From assembly GCF_002005205.3 (NCBI RefSeq), contig NZ_CP019701.2:2787001-2851000 (forward strand): a stretch of 64,000 nt of DNA, written 5' to 3'. A model generated the notes under the pieces. The model had not been told where the DNA came from. It saw only the letters and a program-made list of their open reading frames with translations, and made no database searches. Shown here one piece after another: positions 37,007 to 46,068 of the stretch (its first letter is position 1; every line of letters starts with the position of its first letter). Source of the DNA: Rhizobium rhizogenes (GTDB lineage: Bacteria > Pseudomonadota > Alphaproteobacteria > Rhizobiales > Rhizobiaceae). A program made the translations under genes and the position numbers.

Positions 37007-37813
37007 TTATTCCGCATCCGCTTTTGAAAGAACCTCGAGTGTGGGTGTCGAGGTGATGTTGTAGCCGCAATCCACATAGTGGCATTCGCCGGTCACGCCG
37101 CGCGACAGGCTGGACAGCAGATAGAGCGCCGATCCGCCGATATCGTCGATATCGGCCGTGCGTCTCAGAGGCGCGTTTTTCTGGTTCCATGCATAGATCG
37201 CCCGCGCATCCGAAATACCGGCGCCCGCCAGTGTGCGGACCGGGCCGGCCGAGATGGCGTTGACGCGGATGTCACGCGGACCGTAATCGGCGGCGAGATA
37301 ACGCACGGAGGCCTCGAGTGCCGCCTTGGCGACGCCCATGACGTTGTAGTTCGGGATCACGCGCTGCGAACCATTATAGGTCAGCGTCAGCATCGAGCCG
37401 CCATTGGTCATCAGTTCAGCGGCGCGCTTGGCGATTTCCGTGAAAGAGAAACAGGAAATGACCATGGTGCGGCTGAAATTGTCGCGCGTCGTATCCGCGT
37501 AAAGGCCTTTCAGCTCGTTCTTGTCGGAAAAGCCGATGGCGTGCACGACGAAATCCAGCGAGCCCCACTTTTCGCGGATCGTTGCAAAGAGGGCGTCGAC
37601 CGAGGCGATATCCTCGACATCGCAAGGCACGATGAAGTCGGAGCCGAGCTCGGCAGCCAGCGGCTTCACACGCTTGCCAAGCGCTTCACCCTGATAGGTG
37701 AAGGCCAGTTCCGCACCCTGTGCCGCCAGTGCCTTGGAGATACCCCAGGCGATGGAGTGATTGTTTGCGACGCCCATGATGAGGCCGCGTTTACCCTGCA
37801 TGATGCCGTTCAT
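37007..37813 (-). CDS. fabI: Enoyl-[acyl-carrier-protein] reductase (NADH) FabI
   Basis: This 268-aa short-chain dehydrogenase of the FabI type reduces trans-2-enoyl-ACP in the last step of fatty acid elongation. GLIMGVANNHSIAWGISKAL is the nucleotide-binding start, and MVISCFSFTEI follows. The catalytic Tyr and Lys fall in YNVMGVAKAALEA, with the active Lys 7 residues after the Tyr. ISAGPVRTLAGAGIS forms the substrate loop region. The ATG at 37813 is chosen; a TTG two codons upstream directly follows the fabB stop, and an ATG at 37801 is another candidate. It is last in fabA-fabB-fabI. Confidence 0.94.
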   Translation of the reverse strand: MNGIMQGKRGLIMGVANNHSIAWGISKALAAQGAELAFTYQGEALGKRVKPLAAELGSDFIVPCDVEDIASVDALFATIREKWGSLDFVVHAIGFSDKNELKGLYADTTRDNFSRTMVISCFSFTEIAKRAAELMTNGGSMLTLTYNGSQRVIPNYNVMGVAKAALEASVRYLAADYGPRDIRVNAISAGPVRTLAGAGISDARAIYAWNQKNAPLRRTADIDDIGGSALYLLSSLSRGVTGECHYVDCGYNITSTPTLEVLSKADAE

Positions 37814-37819
37814 GGGCAA

Positions 37820-39043
37820 TTATCCGTTATGACGCTGGAAGACGAGCGTGGCGTTGGTGCCGCCGAAGCCGAAGGAATTGGAAAGGATGGTGTCGATCCT
37901 GGCGTTGTCGATGCGGCTGCGAACGATCGGAACGCCTGCAAATTCCGGATCGAGCTCGGAAATATGCGCGCTTTCGCCGATGAAGCGTTCCTGCATCATC
38001 AACAGGCCGTAGATCGATTCCTGCACGCCAGCCGCACCCAGTGAATGGCCGGTGAGAGACTTGGTCGACTGGACATGCGGGATCTTGTCACCGAAGACTT
38101 CACGGATCGCGCCGATTTCCTTGCTGTCGCCAACCGGCGTCGAGGTGCCGTGGGTGTTGATGTAGTCGATGTCGCCCTTGACGGTGGAAAGCGCCTGCCG
38201 CATGCAGCGGATCGCGCCTTCGCCCGAAGGGGCCACCATGTCGTAACCGTCGGAGGTCGCACCGTAACCGACGATTTCGGCGTAGATCTTCGCGCCGCGC
38301 GCCTTCGCATGTTCCAGCTCTTCGAGAACCAGCACGCCCGCACCGCCGGCAATCACGAAACCGTCGCGGTTGACGTCATAGGCGCGCGAGGCGACGCTCG
38401 GGGTCTCGTTATATTTGGACGACATGGCGCCCATGGCGTCGAAGAGGTTGGACATCGACCAGTCGAGATCCTCATGGCCGCCCGCGAACATTATGTCCTG
38501 CTTGCCCCACTGGATCATTTCGGCGGCGTTGCCGATACAATGCGCCGAGGTGGAGCAGGCCGACGAGATGGAATAATTGACGCCATGGATCTTGAACCAG
38601 GTGGCAAGCGTCGCGGAGGCGGTGGAGGACATGGCCTTCGGCACGGCAAAGGGGCCGATGCGCTTCGGGCTGTTGTTCTTCAGCGTAATGTCTGCGGCCT
38701 CGACGATGGTGCGGGTGGAAGGACCGCCCGAACCCATGATGATGCCGGTGCGTTCGTTGCCGCTGATGTCGCTCTCTTCGAGACCGGAATCGGCGATCGC
38801 CTGCTTCATGGCGACATGGTTCCACGCGCCGCCCTGTGACAGGAAGCGCATGGCGCGGCGGTCGACCAGATCGGTCGGGTCGAGAGAGGGTTTGCCCCAG
38901 ACCTGGCACTTGAAACCGTGTTCGGCAAAATCCGGCGAAAAGGAAATGCCGGATTTCGCATCGCGCAACGATGCGGTGACTTCAGCGGCATCACCGCCGA
39001 TGGAAGAAACAATACCGAGGCCGGTGACAACAACTCGTCTCAT
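37820..39043 (-). CDS. fabB: 3-oxoacyl-[acyl-carrier-protein] synthase I
   Basis: This 407-aa condensing enzyme is needed to elongate the unsaturated acyl chains made by FabA. The active-site Cys163 lies in [12 protein letters not shown]. The two histidines of the Cys-His-His triad are in [11 protein letters not shown] and [13 protein letters not shown], and the C-terminal [14 protein letters not shown] loop is intact. The N-terminal [17 protein letters not shown] is canonical. It sits 76 bases after fabA in the same operon, a standard arrangement for unsaturated fatty acid synthesis. Confidence 0.96.
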   Translation of the reverse strand: MRRVVVTGLGIVSSIGGDAAEVTASLRDAKSGISFSPDFAEHGFKCQVWGKPSLDPTDLVDRRAMRFLSQGGAWNHVAMKQAIADSGLEESDISGNERTGIIMGSGGPSTRTIVEAADITLKNNSPKRIGPFAVPKAMSSTASATLATWFKIHGVNYSISSACSTSAHCIGNAAEMIQWGKQDIMFAGGHEDLDWSMSNLFDAMGAMSSKYNETPSVASRAYDVNRDGFVIAGGAGVLVLEELEHAKARGAKIYAEIVGYGATSDGYDMVAPSGEGAIRCMRQALSTVKGDIDYINTHGTSTPVGDSKEIGAIREVFGDKIPHVQSTKSLTGHSLGAAGVQESIYGLLMMQERFIGESAHISELDPEFAGVPIVRSRIDNARIDTILSNSFGFGGTNATLVFQRHNG

Positions 39044-39119
39044 GAAAGGGACCTTTTCTTAAGATTTCGGCTGGACGACCGAAGCCGCCCGGCTTTTGCC
39101 AGGACTTATTCCGTCTGCC

Positions 39120-39635
39120 TCAGGCAGTCTTTTCCTTCGACAGTCCTACACGAAGGTCCGTCGCCTGATAAATGGTTTCTCCATCCGCCTTCAGCCAGCC
39201 ATCGGCTGTTCCAAGCACCAGACGACCGCGCATCACGCGCTTGAAATCAATGCCGTACTGAAGGAGCTTGGTGTGAGGGCGGACCATGCCCTTGAATTTG
39301 ACTTCGCCGGTGGAGAGCGCCATGCCGCGGCCTTCTTCGCCCAGCCAGCCGAGGAAGAAACCCGTCAGCTGCCACATGCCGTCAAGGCCGAGGCAGCCCG
39401 GCATGATCGGGTTGCCCTGGAAATGGCAGGGGAAATACCAGTCATCGGGGCTGACATCGTATTCCGCGCGGATGAAACCCTTGTCGAAGGCGCCACCGGT
39501 TTCGGAAATTTCGGTGATGCGGTGAACCATGAGCATGGGGGGCAATGGGAGCTGGGCATTTCCCGGGCCGAACAATTCGCCGCGACCGCAGGACAGGATC
39601 TCCTCGTAATTGTAACTTGATTGCCTCGTTGCCAT
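39120..39635 (-). CDS. fabA: 3-hydroxydecanoyl-[acyl-carrier-protein] dehydratase/isomerase
   Basis: This 171-aa bifunctional enzyme dehydrates 3-hydroxydecanoyl-ACP and isomerises the product to cis-3-decenoyl-ACP, starting unsaturated fatty acid synthesis. Catalytic His71 is in [13 protein letters not shown] and Asp85 in [11 protein letters not shown]. The ATG at 39635 gives the usual family length; the longer frame adds 14 unrelated residues. It heads fabA-fabB-fabI, divergent from irr across a 316-base spacer that shows no further gene. Confidence 0.96.
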   Translation of the reverse strand: MATRQSSYNYEEILSCGRGELFGPGNAQLPLPPMLMVHRITEISETGGAFDKGFIRAEYDVSPDDWYFPCHFQGNPIMPGCLGLDGMWQLTGFFLGWLGEEGRGMALSTGEVKFKGMVRPHTKLLQYGIDFKRVMRGRLVLGTADGWLKADGETIYQATDLRVGLSKEKTA

Positions 39636-39876
39636 ACCGCTTTCACTTCCCCAGTTACTGGTGTTGATCGACTTCACTAGAGCAAGTTAGGTTCAAAATG
39701 AAGCGCTGCAAGGGCAGAGGCCGCTCCGGCGTCATTCTTTGTCTTCGAACCTTCTTTGCAGAAGTCATTACCTCAATATGCCGTCCGCATACAGGAACCA
39801 TCCGGCAGGAACCAGAGGAAATTTGCAAGAATGGCCGGTTTGCCGCCATTTGCCGCGCCTGACGGCGCTGAAACTA

Positions 39877-39905
39877 TTGAAAGCATTCGCTGCAAAAGAT
39901 ATATG
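39877..39905 (+). promoter_or_regulatory. Likely sigma-70 promoter of irr
   Basis: TTGAAA (39877-39882), a 17-base spacer and TATATG (39900-39905) lie 46 bases before the irr start. No clear iron-control-element palindrome was recognised in the fabA-irr spacer. Confidence 0.6.
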
Positions 39906-39951
39906 CTAATGCAATTGACGAGTTTCATACCTCTGTTTGGAATGGGATTGC

Positions 39952-40371
39952 ATGGCATTTGACGCCACATTGGATATCGGAACGAGGCTGCGGCGCTCGG
40001 GGCTGCGCCCCACGCGCCAGCGTGTGGCTCTGGGCGATCTTCTCTTCGCAAAGGGCGATCGCCACCTGACGGTGGAGGAACTGCACGATGAGGCGGTCAC
40101 CGCCGGCGTGCCTGTTTCCCTCGCCACCGTCTACAACACGCTGCACCAGTTCACCGAAGCCGGTCTGATCCGCGTTCTGGCCGTGGAAGGCGCGCGCACC
40201 TACTTCGACACCAATGTCTCGGATCACCACCATTTCTTCGTGGAGGGCGAGAACGAGGTTCTCGATATTCCGATCAATAATCTCCAGATCGACAATCTGC
40301 CGGAAGCGCCCGAAGGCATGGAAATCGCCCATGTGGATGTGGTCATCCGCCTTCGCCGCAAGCGCGGTTGA
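39952..40371 (+). CDS. irr: Iron response regulator Irr (Fur family)
   Basis: This 139-aa winged-helix regulator senses heme and represses or activates iron genes in rhizobia. LRPTRQRVALGDLLF and VSLATVYNTLHQFTEAGLIRV form the DNA-binding domain. The HHH run in VSDHHHFFVEGENEV is the Irr heme-binding signature that separates it from Fur. The C-terminal lacks a Cys-rich zinc site. The ATG at 39952 is preferred over a TTG five codons upstream. It is monocistronic, with a good promoter and a terminator, and divergent from fabA. Confidence 0.93.
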   Translation: MAFDATLDIGTRLRRSGLRPTRQRVALGDLLFAKGDRHLTVEELHDEAVTAGVPVSLATVYNTLHQFTEAGLIRVLAVEGARTYFDTNVSDHHHFFVEGENEVLDIPINNLQIDNLPEAPEGMEIAHVDVVIRLRRKRG

Positions 40372-40394
40372 AGCTTTGCCTGATAGTTGATGTG

Positions 40395-40419
40395 AAAAAG
40401 GCGCCCGTGGGCGCCTTTT
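40395..40419. terminator. Bidirectional terminator between irr and the UPF0126 gene
   Basis: AAAAAGGCGCC and GGCGCCTTTT pair around a CGTG loop, giving T-runs in both directions for the convergent genes. Confidence 0.9.
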
Positions 40420-40445
40420 CTGTTTTCAGCTGTCATTTCCATATG

Positions 40446-41084
40446 TCACTTCATGACATCTTCCGGTCGTCTGCCGGGCTTGGCCTTGTAGGGCGGGAAA
40501 GTCCAGCCGAAGACCAGCGCGCCGGACCGGATGCCAAAGGCCGTCAGGACCCCCGCCGCTGATGCGGCATAAAGCGGTGCGCCGAGGAAATAGACGACAA
40601 TGAAGGTGGAGGAGCCCAAAAGCGCGCAGGTGATGTAAATCTCCGGGCGCAATAGAACGGAAGGTTCCCCGGCGAGAATATCACGCAGCACGCCACCGAA
40701 CGTGGCTGTCAGAATGCCGGTGACGATGGCGACGGTTGCGGAGCCGCTTGCGGCGAGGCCCTTTGCCGCTCCCATGACGCAATAGGCGGAAAGACCGAGC
40801 GCATCGAGCCAGATCAATACGCGATAACGGGATTCGAAAAGATGCGCGGTGAAGAACAGCAGAACCGCGACCGATACGCAGACCAGAATATAGGTCGGGT
40901 TCACCACCCAGAAGACCGGCGTTCTGCCCAGCACGAGATCGCGCACCGTGCCGCCGCCAATGCCGGTCGCAGCCGCAAAGAACAGGAAGCCGATCAGGTC
41001 GAGCTGCTTGCGCGAGGCGGCCAGCGCACCGGTTGCGGCAAAGATGGCGACGCCGGCATAATCGAGAAAACCGAGAAGCGTCAT
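40446..41084 (-). CDS. UPF0126 / TRIC-like cation channel family membrane protein
   Basis: This 212-aa polytopic protein has two tandem UPF0126 repeats, each with three helices and a glycine-rich GGGTVRD/GGVLRD motif: AATGIGGGTVRDLVLGRTP near residue 38 and TATFGGVLRDILAGEPSVLL near residue 125. A seventh helix and a basic tail follow. Structural work on relatives shows trimeric potassium-permeable channels. It is monocistronic and converges on irr. Confidence 0.88.
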   Translation of the reverse strand: MTLLGFLDYAGVAIFAATGALAASRKQLDLIGFLFFAAATGIGGGTVRDLVLGRTPVFWVVNPTYILVCVSVAVLLFFTAHLFESRYRVLIWLDALGLSAYCVMGAAKGLAASGSATVAIVTGILTATFGGVLRDILAGEPSVLLRPEIYITCALLGSSTFIVVYFLGAPLYAASAAGVLTAFGIRSGALVFGWTFPPYKAKPGRRPEDVMK

Positions 41085-41206
41085 GAAAAGGTTCCCCCCG
41101 AAACACGGTCCGCGAACACGTCAGTGTCGCGCAAGCACTAAACTCTAGGCTGGCCGCCCGGATGATCGCAACATCCATAACCGAAACGGATGCAAAGGAA
41201 AATGCC

Positions 41207-41680
41207 GTGAGAATCGCTCTCGTTGCCGCTCTTCAGGTGCTGGTCTTCTTGATGTTTCCGGCGGCGCTGTCGGCGCAGCAGCAGCTGGTGAGTGATCCCG
41301 AGATTTACGAAAAGGATCATTTCCGCAGGGAGTGCAAGGTGGCGGCCTTTGGTGATGATTTCGTCACACGGCTGGATATCAACAATGACGGGCTGATGGA
41401 TGCCGTCGTCAATCACGGCGTTCTCGATTGCGACGGCGAAAAGGGCCGCAGCTGCGACGATGAGGGCTGCCCCTATAATTTCTACGTTCAGGTGAAGGAG
41501 GGCGGTTATCTGATGATCGCCACGGCCCGGATTTACGGCTATGACTTCATCAAGCGTTTCGGCAACATGGTCTTCGTGCTGAAGATGCATCCCCGTTATT
41601 GCGAGCGCACCGACAAGGAACCCTGCCTGATGACGGTGCGGGTACGCGGTACGAAATTCGTCACCATTTCGCGAAAATGA
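41207..41680 (+). CDS. Secreted protein with a DxNxDG motif, function unknown
   Basis: This protein of about 157 aa begins with a signal peptide (RIALVAALQVLVFLMFPAALSA, cleavage before QQQ). The mature part contains one EF-hand- or dockerin-like loop, RLDINNDGLMDAVVNHG, and five cysteines, two of them in CDDEGC. The GTG at 41207 follows AAGGA and starts directly at the signal peptide; an ATG at 41162 would add 15 polar residues. I recognise no family. It lies between genes on the other strand and appears monocistronic. Confidence 0.7.
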   Translation: MRIALVAALQVLVFLMFPAALSAQQQLVSDPEIYEKDHFRRECKVAAFGDDFVTRLDINNDGLMDAVVNHGVLDCDGEKGRSCDDEGCPYNFYVQVKEGGYLMIATARIYGYDFIKRFGNMVFVLKMHPRYCERTDKEPCLMTVRVRGTKFVTISRK

Positions 41681-41692
41681 CAGCGGCAGCCC

Positions 41693-42403
41693 TTACGGCG
41701 CAATCCGTCGGATTTTGACCCTCTGATTGTATCGCTGCCGAAGCGAGCGCGGAATGACGAGGGTGGCGGTGGCGACGGCGAAAACCGCGGCCGCAACGAC
41801 CCACAAAGCATCCGAATGCAGCGTGGCGCCCAGAACGGCGCCGCAGATCGCGCCGCAGAGCATGCCGAGCCAGGGTACGATCTGGATGCCCCAGTCAAGG
41901 CTCCGTTCGCCGAGAAGAAAACGGCCGATGCCGCGGCCGAAACGGGAAAGGGCGCCGGTCACATAGGTGAGGCCGATCGGCAGCCCCTCAATATGCTCCA
42001 CTGCGGCATTGACCATGCCCATGGCGAAAACGACGAGATAAAATTGCGCGAGACCTGATGTTTCGCCGCGCAGCAGCGCCGCAATCGCCACCAGCGATCC
42101 CACCACCATGAGAACGGCGAAAATGCGCCGGTCGAACTTGTGCGCCACAACGATGCCGCCGGCATTGCCCGCCACGAAGGCCACGATCGCAAAGAGCAGT
42201 TTCGCCGCATGGGAATAGATGCCCGCTTCCATCGAGACGGCGGCGCGCGTTGTGTTACCGGTCATGAAGGAGACGAAATCTCCGGAAATATAAAGACCCA
42301 CCGCGTCGGTCATGCCGGCAATGAAGGAAATGGCGGCAACCAGCGCAATACCTGTTCCGGTGCGCCTTGCCTTGATAATGTTGCGACGTCTCTGTCTGGT
42401 CAT
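41693..42403 (-). CDS. DUF1275 (YoaK) family membrane protein
   Basis: This 236-aa protein has about six membrane helices and the YoaK-family block ISFIAGMTDAVGLYISGDFVSFMTGNTTRAAV near the N-terminus, then AIVAFVAGNAGG, VFAMGMVNAAVEHIEG and YVTGALSRFGRGIG. A basic C-terminal tail follows the last helix. The ATG at 42403 is preferred over a TTG 10 codons upstream. The function of the family is unknown. It is divergent from the ABC importer operon, so the palindrome at 42513 lies in their shared spacer. Confidence 0.85.
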   Translation of the reverse strand: MTRQRRRNIIKARRTGTGIALVAAISFIAGMTDAVGLYISGDFVSFMTGNTTRAAVSMEAGIYSHAAKLLFAIVAFVAGNAGGIVVAHKFDRRIFAVLMVVGSLVAIAALLRGETSGLAQFYLVVFAMGMVNAAVEHIEGLPIGLTYVTGALSRFGRGIGRFLLGERSLDWGIQIVPWLGMLCGAICGAVLGATLHSDALWVVAAAVFAVATATLVIPRSLRQRYNQRVKIRRIAP

Positions 42404-42512
42404 GGAAAGCTCGATAGGAAAACGGCGGGCCAATACCCGGCCGCGTCACACTATGTGTAGGACGGCGGATGGCCAGTTTGCAATATTTCCGGCGGCTTTC
42501 GAATGTGTCTAT

Positions 42513-42526
42513 TTTGTCTAGACAAA
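42513..42526. promoter_or_regulatory. Perfect palindrome TTTGTCTAGACAAA, likely HutC-type operator
   Basis: The 14-base perfect palindrome is 80 bases before the binding-protein start and touches a TATAAA at 42527-42532. TTGTNTANACAA-like sites are typical of HutC-subfamily GntR repressors, and such a regulator is the last gene of this operon. Confidence 0.6.
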
Positions 42527-42605
42527 TATAAAATCCCTGCCTACGATGCCTCAAATAAAGCGATAAAAAATGTCGCACAAAAATAAATCAAAAGGGGTTC
42601 AGATC

Positions 42606-43547
42606 ATGAAAAAAACGTGGGTTCTCGCCACTATTGCAACGCTTGTCTCATCCGCTTCCGCCTATGCGGAGACGTCGGTGACCATCGGCATGTCCGGCTG
42701 GACCGGTTTTGCGCCGCTGACACTCGCCAAGGAAGCGGGTATTTTCGAAAAGAACGGCCTGAAGGTCGATATCAAGAAGATACCGCAGGCAAGCCGGCAT
42801 CTGGCCCTGGCATCGGGTGATATCCAGTGCGCTGCCACCACGGTGGAAACATGGATCGCCTGGAATGCCAACGGTGTGAAGTCCACCCAGATTTTCCAGA
42901 TGGACAAATCGCATGGCGCCGATGGCATTGCGGTGCGCAGCGACGTCTCCAAGGTCACCGACCTCAAGGGAAAGACGATTGCCGCTTCCGCGCCCGGCAC
43001 GTCGCCCTATTTCTTCCTTGCCTGGATTCTCAAGGAAAACGGACTGACGCTGAAGGATGTAAAGGTCGTCAATCTTGAGCCGGGACCGGCCGCGCAGGCA
43101 TTTGTCGCCGGCCAGAATGATGCGGCCATGACCTATGAGCCCTACCTGTCCACTGTGCGTGCCGCCCCCGACAAGGGCAAGATTCTGGCCACGACGCTGG
43201 ATTATCCCGCCGTCATGGATACGTTCGGTTGCACACCGGATTTCCTGAAGGACAATCCGCAGGCGGCGAAAGCCCTGGCGGACAGCTATTTCCAGGCGCT
43301 CGATCTCATCAAGGCAGATCCTGAGAAGTCCTATGCGACGATGGGCGCGGATGTGAAGCAGGCCGGAGAGGCCTTTGCGGCTTCGGCAAAGTTCCTGGAA
43401 TGGCAGGACAAGGCCGCCAACCAGAAATTCTTCGAGGGTGAATTCAAGACCTTCTCCGAAAAATCGGCCGATCTGCTGCTCGAAATCGGCGTGATCAAGT
43501 CGAAGCCCGATCTTTCGACCCTCGCGGATACGTCCTTCATCAAGTGA
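42606..43547 (+). CDS. ABC transporter substrate-binding protein (NMT1/SsuA-like)
   Basis: This 313-aa periplasmic protein has a signal peptide (MKKTWVLATIATLVSSASAYA, then ETSVTIG). The mature part matches the NMT1/SsuA/TauA fold used for nitrate, sulfonate, taurine and thiamine-precursor import: GWTGFAPLTLAKEAGIFEKNGL, LASGDIQCAATTVE, LKGKTIAASAPGTSPYFFL and the YEPYLSTV block. The ATG at 42606 is preferred because the signal peptide starts there. It is first in an operon with permease, ATPase and GntR regulator. The substrate is unknown. Confidence 0.9.
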   Translation: MKKTWVLATIATLVSSASAYAETSVTIGMSGWTGFAPLTLAKEAGIFEKNGLKVDIKKIPQASRHLALASGDIQCAATTVETWIAWNANGVKSTQIFQMDKSHGADGIAVRSDVSKVTDLKGKTIAASAPGTSPYFFLAWILKENGLTLKDVKVVNLEPGPAAQAFVAGQNDAAMTYEPYLSTVRAAPDKGKILATTLDYPAVMDTFGCTPDFLKDNPQAAKALADSYFQALDLIKADPEKSYATMGADVKQAGEAFAASAKFLEWQDKAANQKFFEGEFKTFSEKSADLLLEIGVIKSKPDLSTLADTSFIK

Positions 43548-43645
43548 CGGAAGCAGGCGGCTGCGTCCCCTCGCAGGGAATCTTGCCGCCAATGACACGC
43601 AGGAAAGTGTCTTCCAGGCCGGGAATGGTGTGGAGGCGCTTTGAG

Positions 43646-43667
43646 GGCGCGGCGCCGCTGCCGCGCC
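43646..43667 (+). other. GC-rich hairpin between binding-protein and permease genes
   Basis: GGCGCGG and CCGCGCC form a 7-bp stem with an 8-base loop in the 143-base spacer. Such elements often stabilise the binding-protein part of an ABC transcript; no T-run is present. Confidence 0.45.
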
Positions 43668-43690
43668 AGTTCTCCCAGACAGGCGACAGT

Positions 43691-44464
43691 ATGCAACCTC
43701 TTCAACCCATCAGGAACAGCACGAGGATTGCCCTCGGTATCCTGTTCTTCGTGCTGTTTTTCTCCGCCTGGGGCCTCGCCACGCTGGGCGGCTTCGTATC
43801 GCCGACCTTTCTGGCCGACCCCATCACCATGCTGAAGGACGGCATCTATCTCATCACCGATCAGGGCTTTGCCAGCGATATCGGCATGACCATCTGGCGC
43901 GTGGTGGGCGGTTTCGTGCTGGCATCGGTGGTTGCCGTGCCGCTCGGCATCGCCATGGGGGCGTATAAACCCATCGAAGCGCTGCTGGAGCCCTTCGTCT
44001 CTTTCGCGCGCTACCTTCCGGCGTCCGCCTTCGTGCCGTTGCTCATTCTCTGGGCCGGCATTGGCGAGATGCAGAAGCTGCTGGTGATCTTCATCGGCGC
44101 GGTGTTCCAGATCATCCTGATGGTGGCCGTAGCGGTCGCCGGTACGCGGCGCGATCTGGTGGAGGCCGCCTATACACTCGGCGCAAAAGACCGGGGCGTG
44201 GTTCGCCGTGTGCTCATTCCGGCCAATGCGCCTGACATTGCCGAAATCCTCCGCCTCGTTCTCGGCTGGGCGTGGACCTATGTCATCGTCGCCGAACTGA
44301 TCGGCGCGTCGTCGGGCATCGGGTATATGATCATCAACAGCCAGGCGCTGATGGCGACCGGGCAGATCATCTTCGGCATCATCGTCATCGGTGTTATCGG
44401 CCTCATCTCGGATTTCGCGTTCAAATCGCTGAACCGGAAGCTTTTCGCCTGGAGGCTTGCCTGA
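43691..44464 (+). CDS. ABC transporter permease (SsuC/TauC-like)
   Basis: This 257-aa inner-membrane permease has six helices, and the coupling EAA loop is EAAYTLGAKDRGVVRRVLIPANAPDI. GGFVLASVVAVPLGIAMG and ASSGIGYMIINSQ are typical of SsuC/TauC relatives. The ATG at 43691 is preceded by AGGCG. The same frame is open back to a GTG at 43544 overlapping the binding-protein stop, so an N-terminal extension of 49 residues cannot be excluded, though it has no family resemblance. Its stop overlaps the ATPase start (TGATG). Confidence 0.88.
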   Translation: MQPLQPIRNSTRIALGILFFVLFFSAWGLATLGGFVSPTFLADPITMLKDGIYLITDQGFASDIGMTIWRVVGGFVLASVVAVPLGIAMGAYKPIEALLEPFVSFARYLPASAFVPLLILWAGIGEMQKLLVIFIGAVFQIILMVAVAVAGTRRDLVEAAYTLGAKDRGVVRRVLIPANAPDIAEILRLVLGWAWTYVIVAELIGASSGIGYMIINSQALMATGQIIFGIIVIGVIGLISDFAFKSLNRKLFAWRLA

Positions 44465-45249
44465 TGAGCGAACTCGTTATCAAGGGCGTCAGCCGCACCT
44501 TTCCGGGCGTTCAGGGCGGGCAGCCGACGCTGGCCCTGCAGCCCACCAGTCTGGAAATTCCCCGCAACGATTTCGTCACGATCCTTGGTCCATCAGGATG
44601 CGGAAAATCGACGTTGCTGCGCATTATCGCCGGTCTCGACCGTCCGACGACGGGTGAGGTTCTTCTCTCCGGCCGGGCGGTGACGGGGCCGGGGGCGGAT
44701 CGCGGCATGGTATTTCAGTCCTATACGCTGTTTCCCTGGCTGACGATCCGGGAAAACGTCGCCTTCGGTCTGCGCGAACGTGGTGTGGCCGAGAAGGAAA
44801 AATGGGAGATTGTCGATAGCTATATCGACAAGGTCGGCCTGCGCGGTTTTGAAAACCATTGGCCGAAACAGCTCTCCGGCGGCATGCAGCAGAGAACGGC
44901 GATTGCCCGTGCCCTGGCGAACGGCCCGAAAATCCTGCTGCTCGATGAGCCTTTCGGCGCTCTCGATAACCAGACGCGCGGGCTGATGCAGGAATTGTTG
45001 CTCGGCATCTGGGAGCGCGAGCAGAAGACCGTCATTTTCGTCACCCATGACATTGAAGAAGCGGTCTTCATGGCGTCGCGTGTGGTGACCATGTCCGCAA
45101 GGCCGGGTCGCATCAAGTCGATCACGCCGGTCGACCTGCCGCATCCGCGTCACTACACCGTCAAGGCCAGCCCGGAATTTTCTCAGCTGCGCGCCAAACT
45201 GACGGAGGAAATCCGCAGCGAGGCGATTGCTGCCGCTGCCCATGGATAG
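44464..45249 (+). CDS. ABC transporter ATP-binding protein (SsuB/TauB-like)
   Basis: This 261-aa ATPase has Walker A GPSGCGKST near residue 43, Q-loop VFQSYTLFPWLT, signature LSGGMQQRTAIARAL, Walker B ILLLDEPFGALD and the switch His in VIFVTHDIEEAV. It is a single-domain subunit that energises the permease encoded just upstream. The 1-base overlap with the permease gene implies translational coupling. The closest functional groups are nitrate/sulfonate/taurine importers. Confidence 0.93.
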   Translation: MSELVIKGVSRTFPGVQGGQPTLALQPTSLEIPRNDFVTILGPSGCGKSTLLRIIAGLDRPTTGEVLLSGRAVTGPGADRGMVFQSYTLFPWLTIRENVAFGLRERGVAEKEKWEIVDSYIDKVGLRGFENHWPKQLSGGMQQRTAIARALANGPKILLLDEPFGALDNQTRGLMQELLLGIWEREQKTVIFVTHDIEEAVFMASRVVTMSARPGRIKSITPVDLPHPRHYTVKASPEFSQLRAKLTEEIRSEAIAAAAHG

Positions 45250-45284
45250 TTGACCGAGCGAACCGGGAGGATGAAAGCATCGGG

Positions 45285-46022
45285 ATGAGGAGCACAGGCG
45301 CCGATCTTCAGGAGAGATCACTGCACGAACGCATCCGCAACGATGTCGAGCGCCACATCATGTCGGGCGAATGGCCGCCTGGATATCGCATTCCCTTCGA
45401 ACACGAGATGACCCGGCAATATGCCTGCTCGCGCATGACGGTGAACAAGGCTTTGGGCGAGCTGGTGCAGCGGGGCCTGATTGAAAGACGCCGCCGTCTC
45501 GGTACCTTCGTCCGCCAGCCCCATGCCCAATCGGCTGTGCTGGAAATCCATGATATCGAGCGGGAGGTGCAGGCGCTCGGCCTCGTTTACGGATACCGGC
45601 TGGACAAGCGGCGTCTGCGCCCTGCCGGTGACGACGACGGTGCGGCGATGGCGCTTGCCGCCGATGCCCGGGTTCTGGAACTCACCTGCACGCATTTTGC
45701 CGGCGGCGTTCCTTTTTGTCTGGAGGAGCGCATCATAAATGTCATCGCCGTTCCAGAGGCGGAAATCACGGATTTTTCGCAGATGGGGCCGGGAACATGG
45801 TTGCTGAAGATGGTGCCCTGGAGTGCCGCCGAACATCGCATCAGCGCCGTTTCCGCCGACCGCAGGAGTGCGGCGGCGCTGGGCATCGCATCCGGTGCCG
45901 CCTGTCTGGTCATTGATCGCCGCACATGGCACGGGGCGGATTATATTACCCACGTCAGGGTCACCTATCCCGGTGACCGGCACGCGCTCGTCGCGCAATT
46001 TTCGCCTTCGCAGAACAACTGA
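45285..46022 (+). CDS. HutC-type GntR transcriptional regulator
   Basis: This 245-aa regulator has an N-terminal GntR winged helix: SLHERIRNDVERHIMSGEWPPGYRIPFEHEMTRQYACSRMTVNKALGELVQRGLIERRRRLGTFV. A UTRA ligand domain (VLEIHDIEREVQALG, RVLELTCTHFAGGVPFCLEERIIN) follows. It is closest to histidine-utilisation repressors, but no hut genes are near. It follows the ATPase by 35 bases, and the palindrome before the operon is a natural target. The ATG at 45285 has only a distant GGGAGG, so the start is slightly uncertain. Confidence 0.9.
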   Translation: MRSTGADLQERSLHERIRNDVERHIMSGEWPPGYRIPFEHEMTRQYACSRMTVNKALGELVQRGLIERRRRLGTFVRQPHAQSAVLEIHDIEREVQALGLVYGYRLDKRRLRPAGDDDGAAMALAADARVLELTCTHFAGGVPFCLEERIINVIAVPEAEITDFSQMGPGTWLLKMVPWSAAEHRISAVSADRRSAAALGIASGAACLVIDRRTWHGADYITHVRVTYPGDRHALVAQFSPSQNN

Positions 46023-46068
46023 AGGCCGCAGCGCAGTCACTTTTTTGTAAAGAAGAGTTTGCGAGTCG

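Noticed and set aside
45285..46022. A histidine utilisation (hut) cluster
   Set aside because: Only the regulator resembles HutC; no hutU, hutH, hutI or hutG genes are present in the window.
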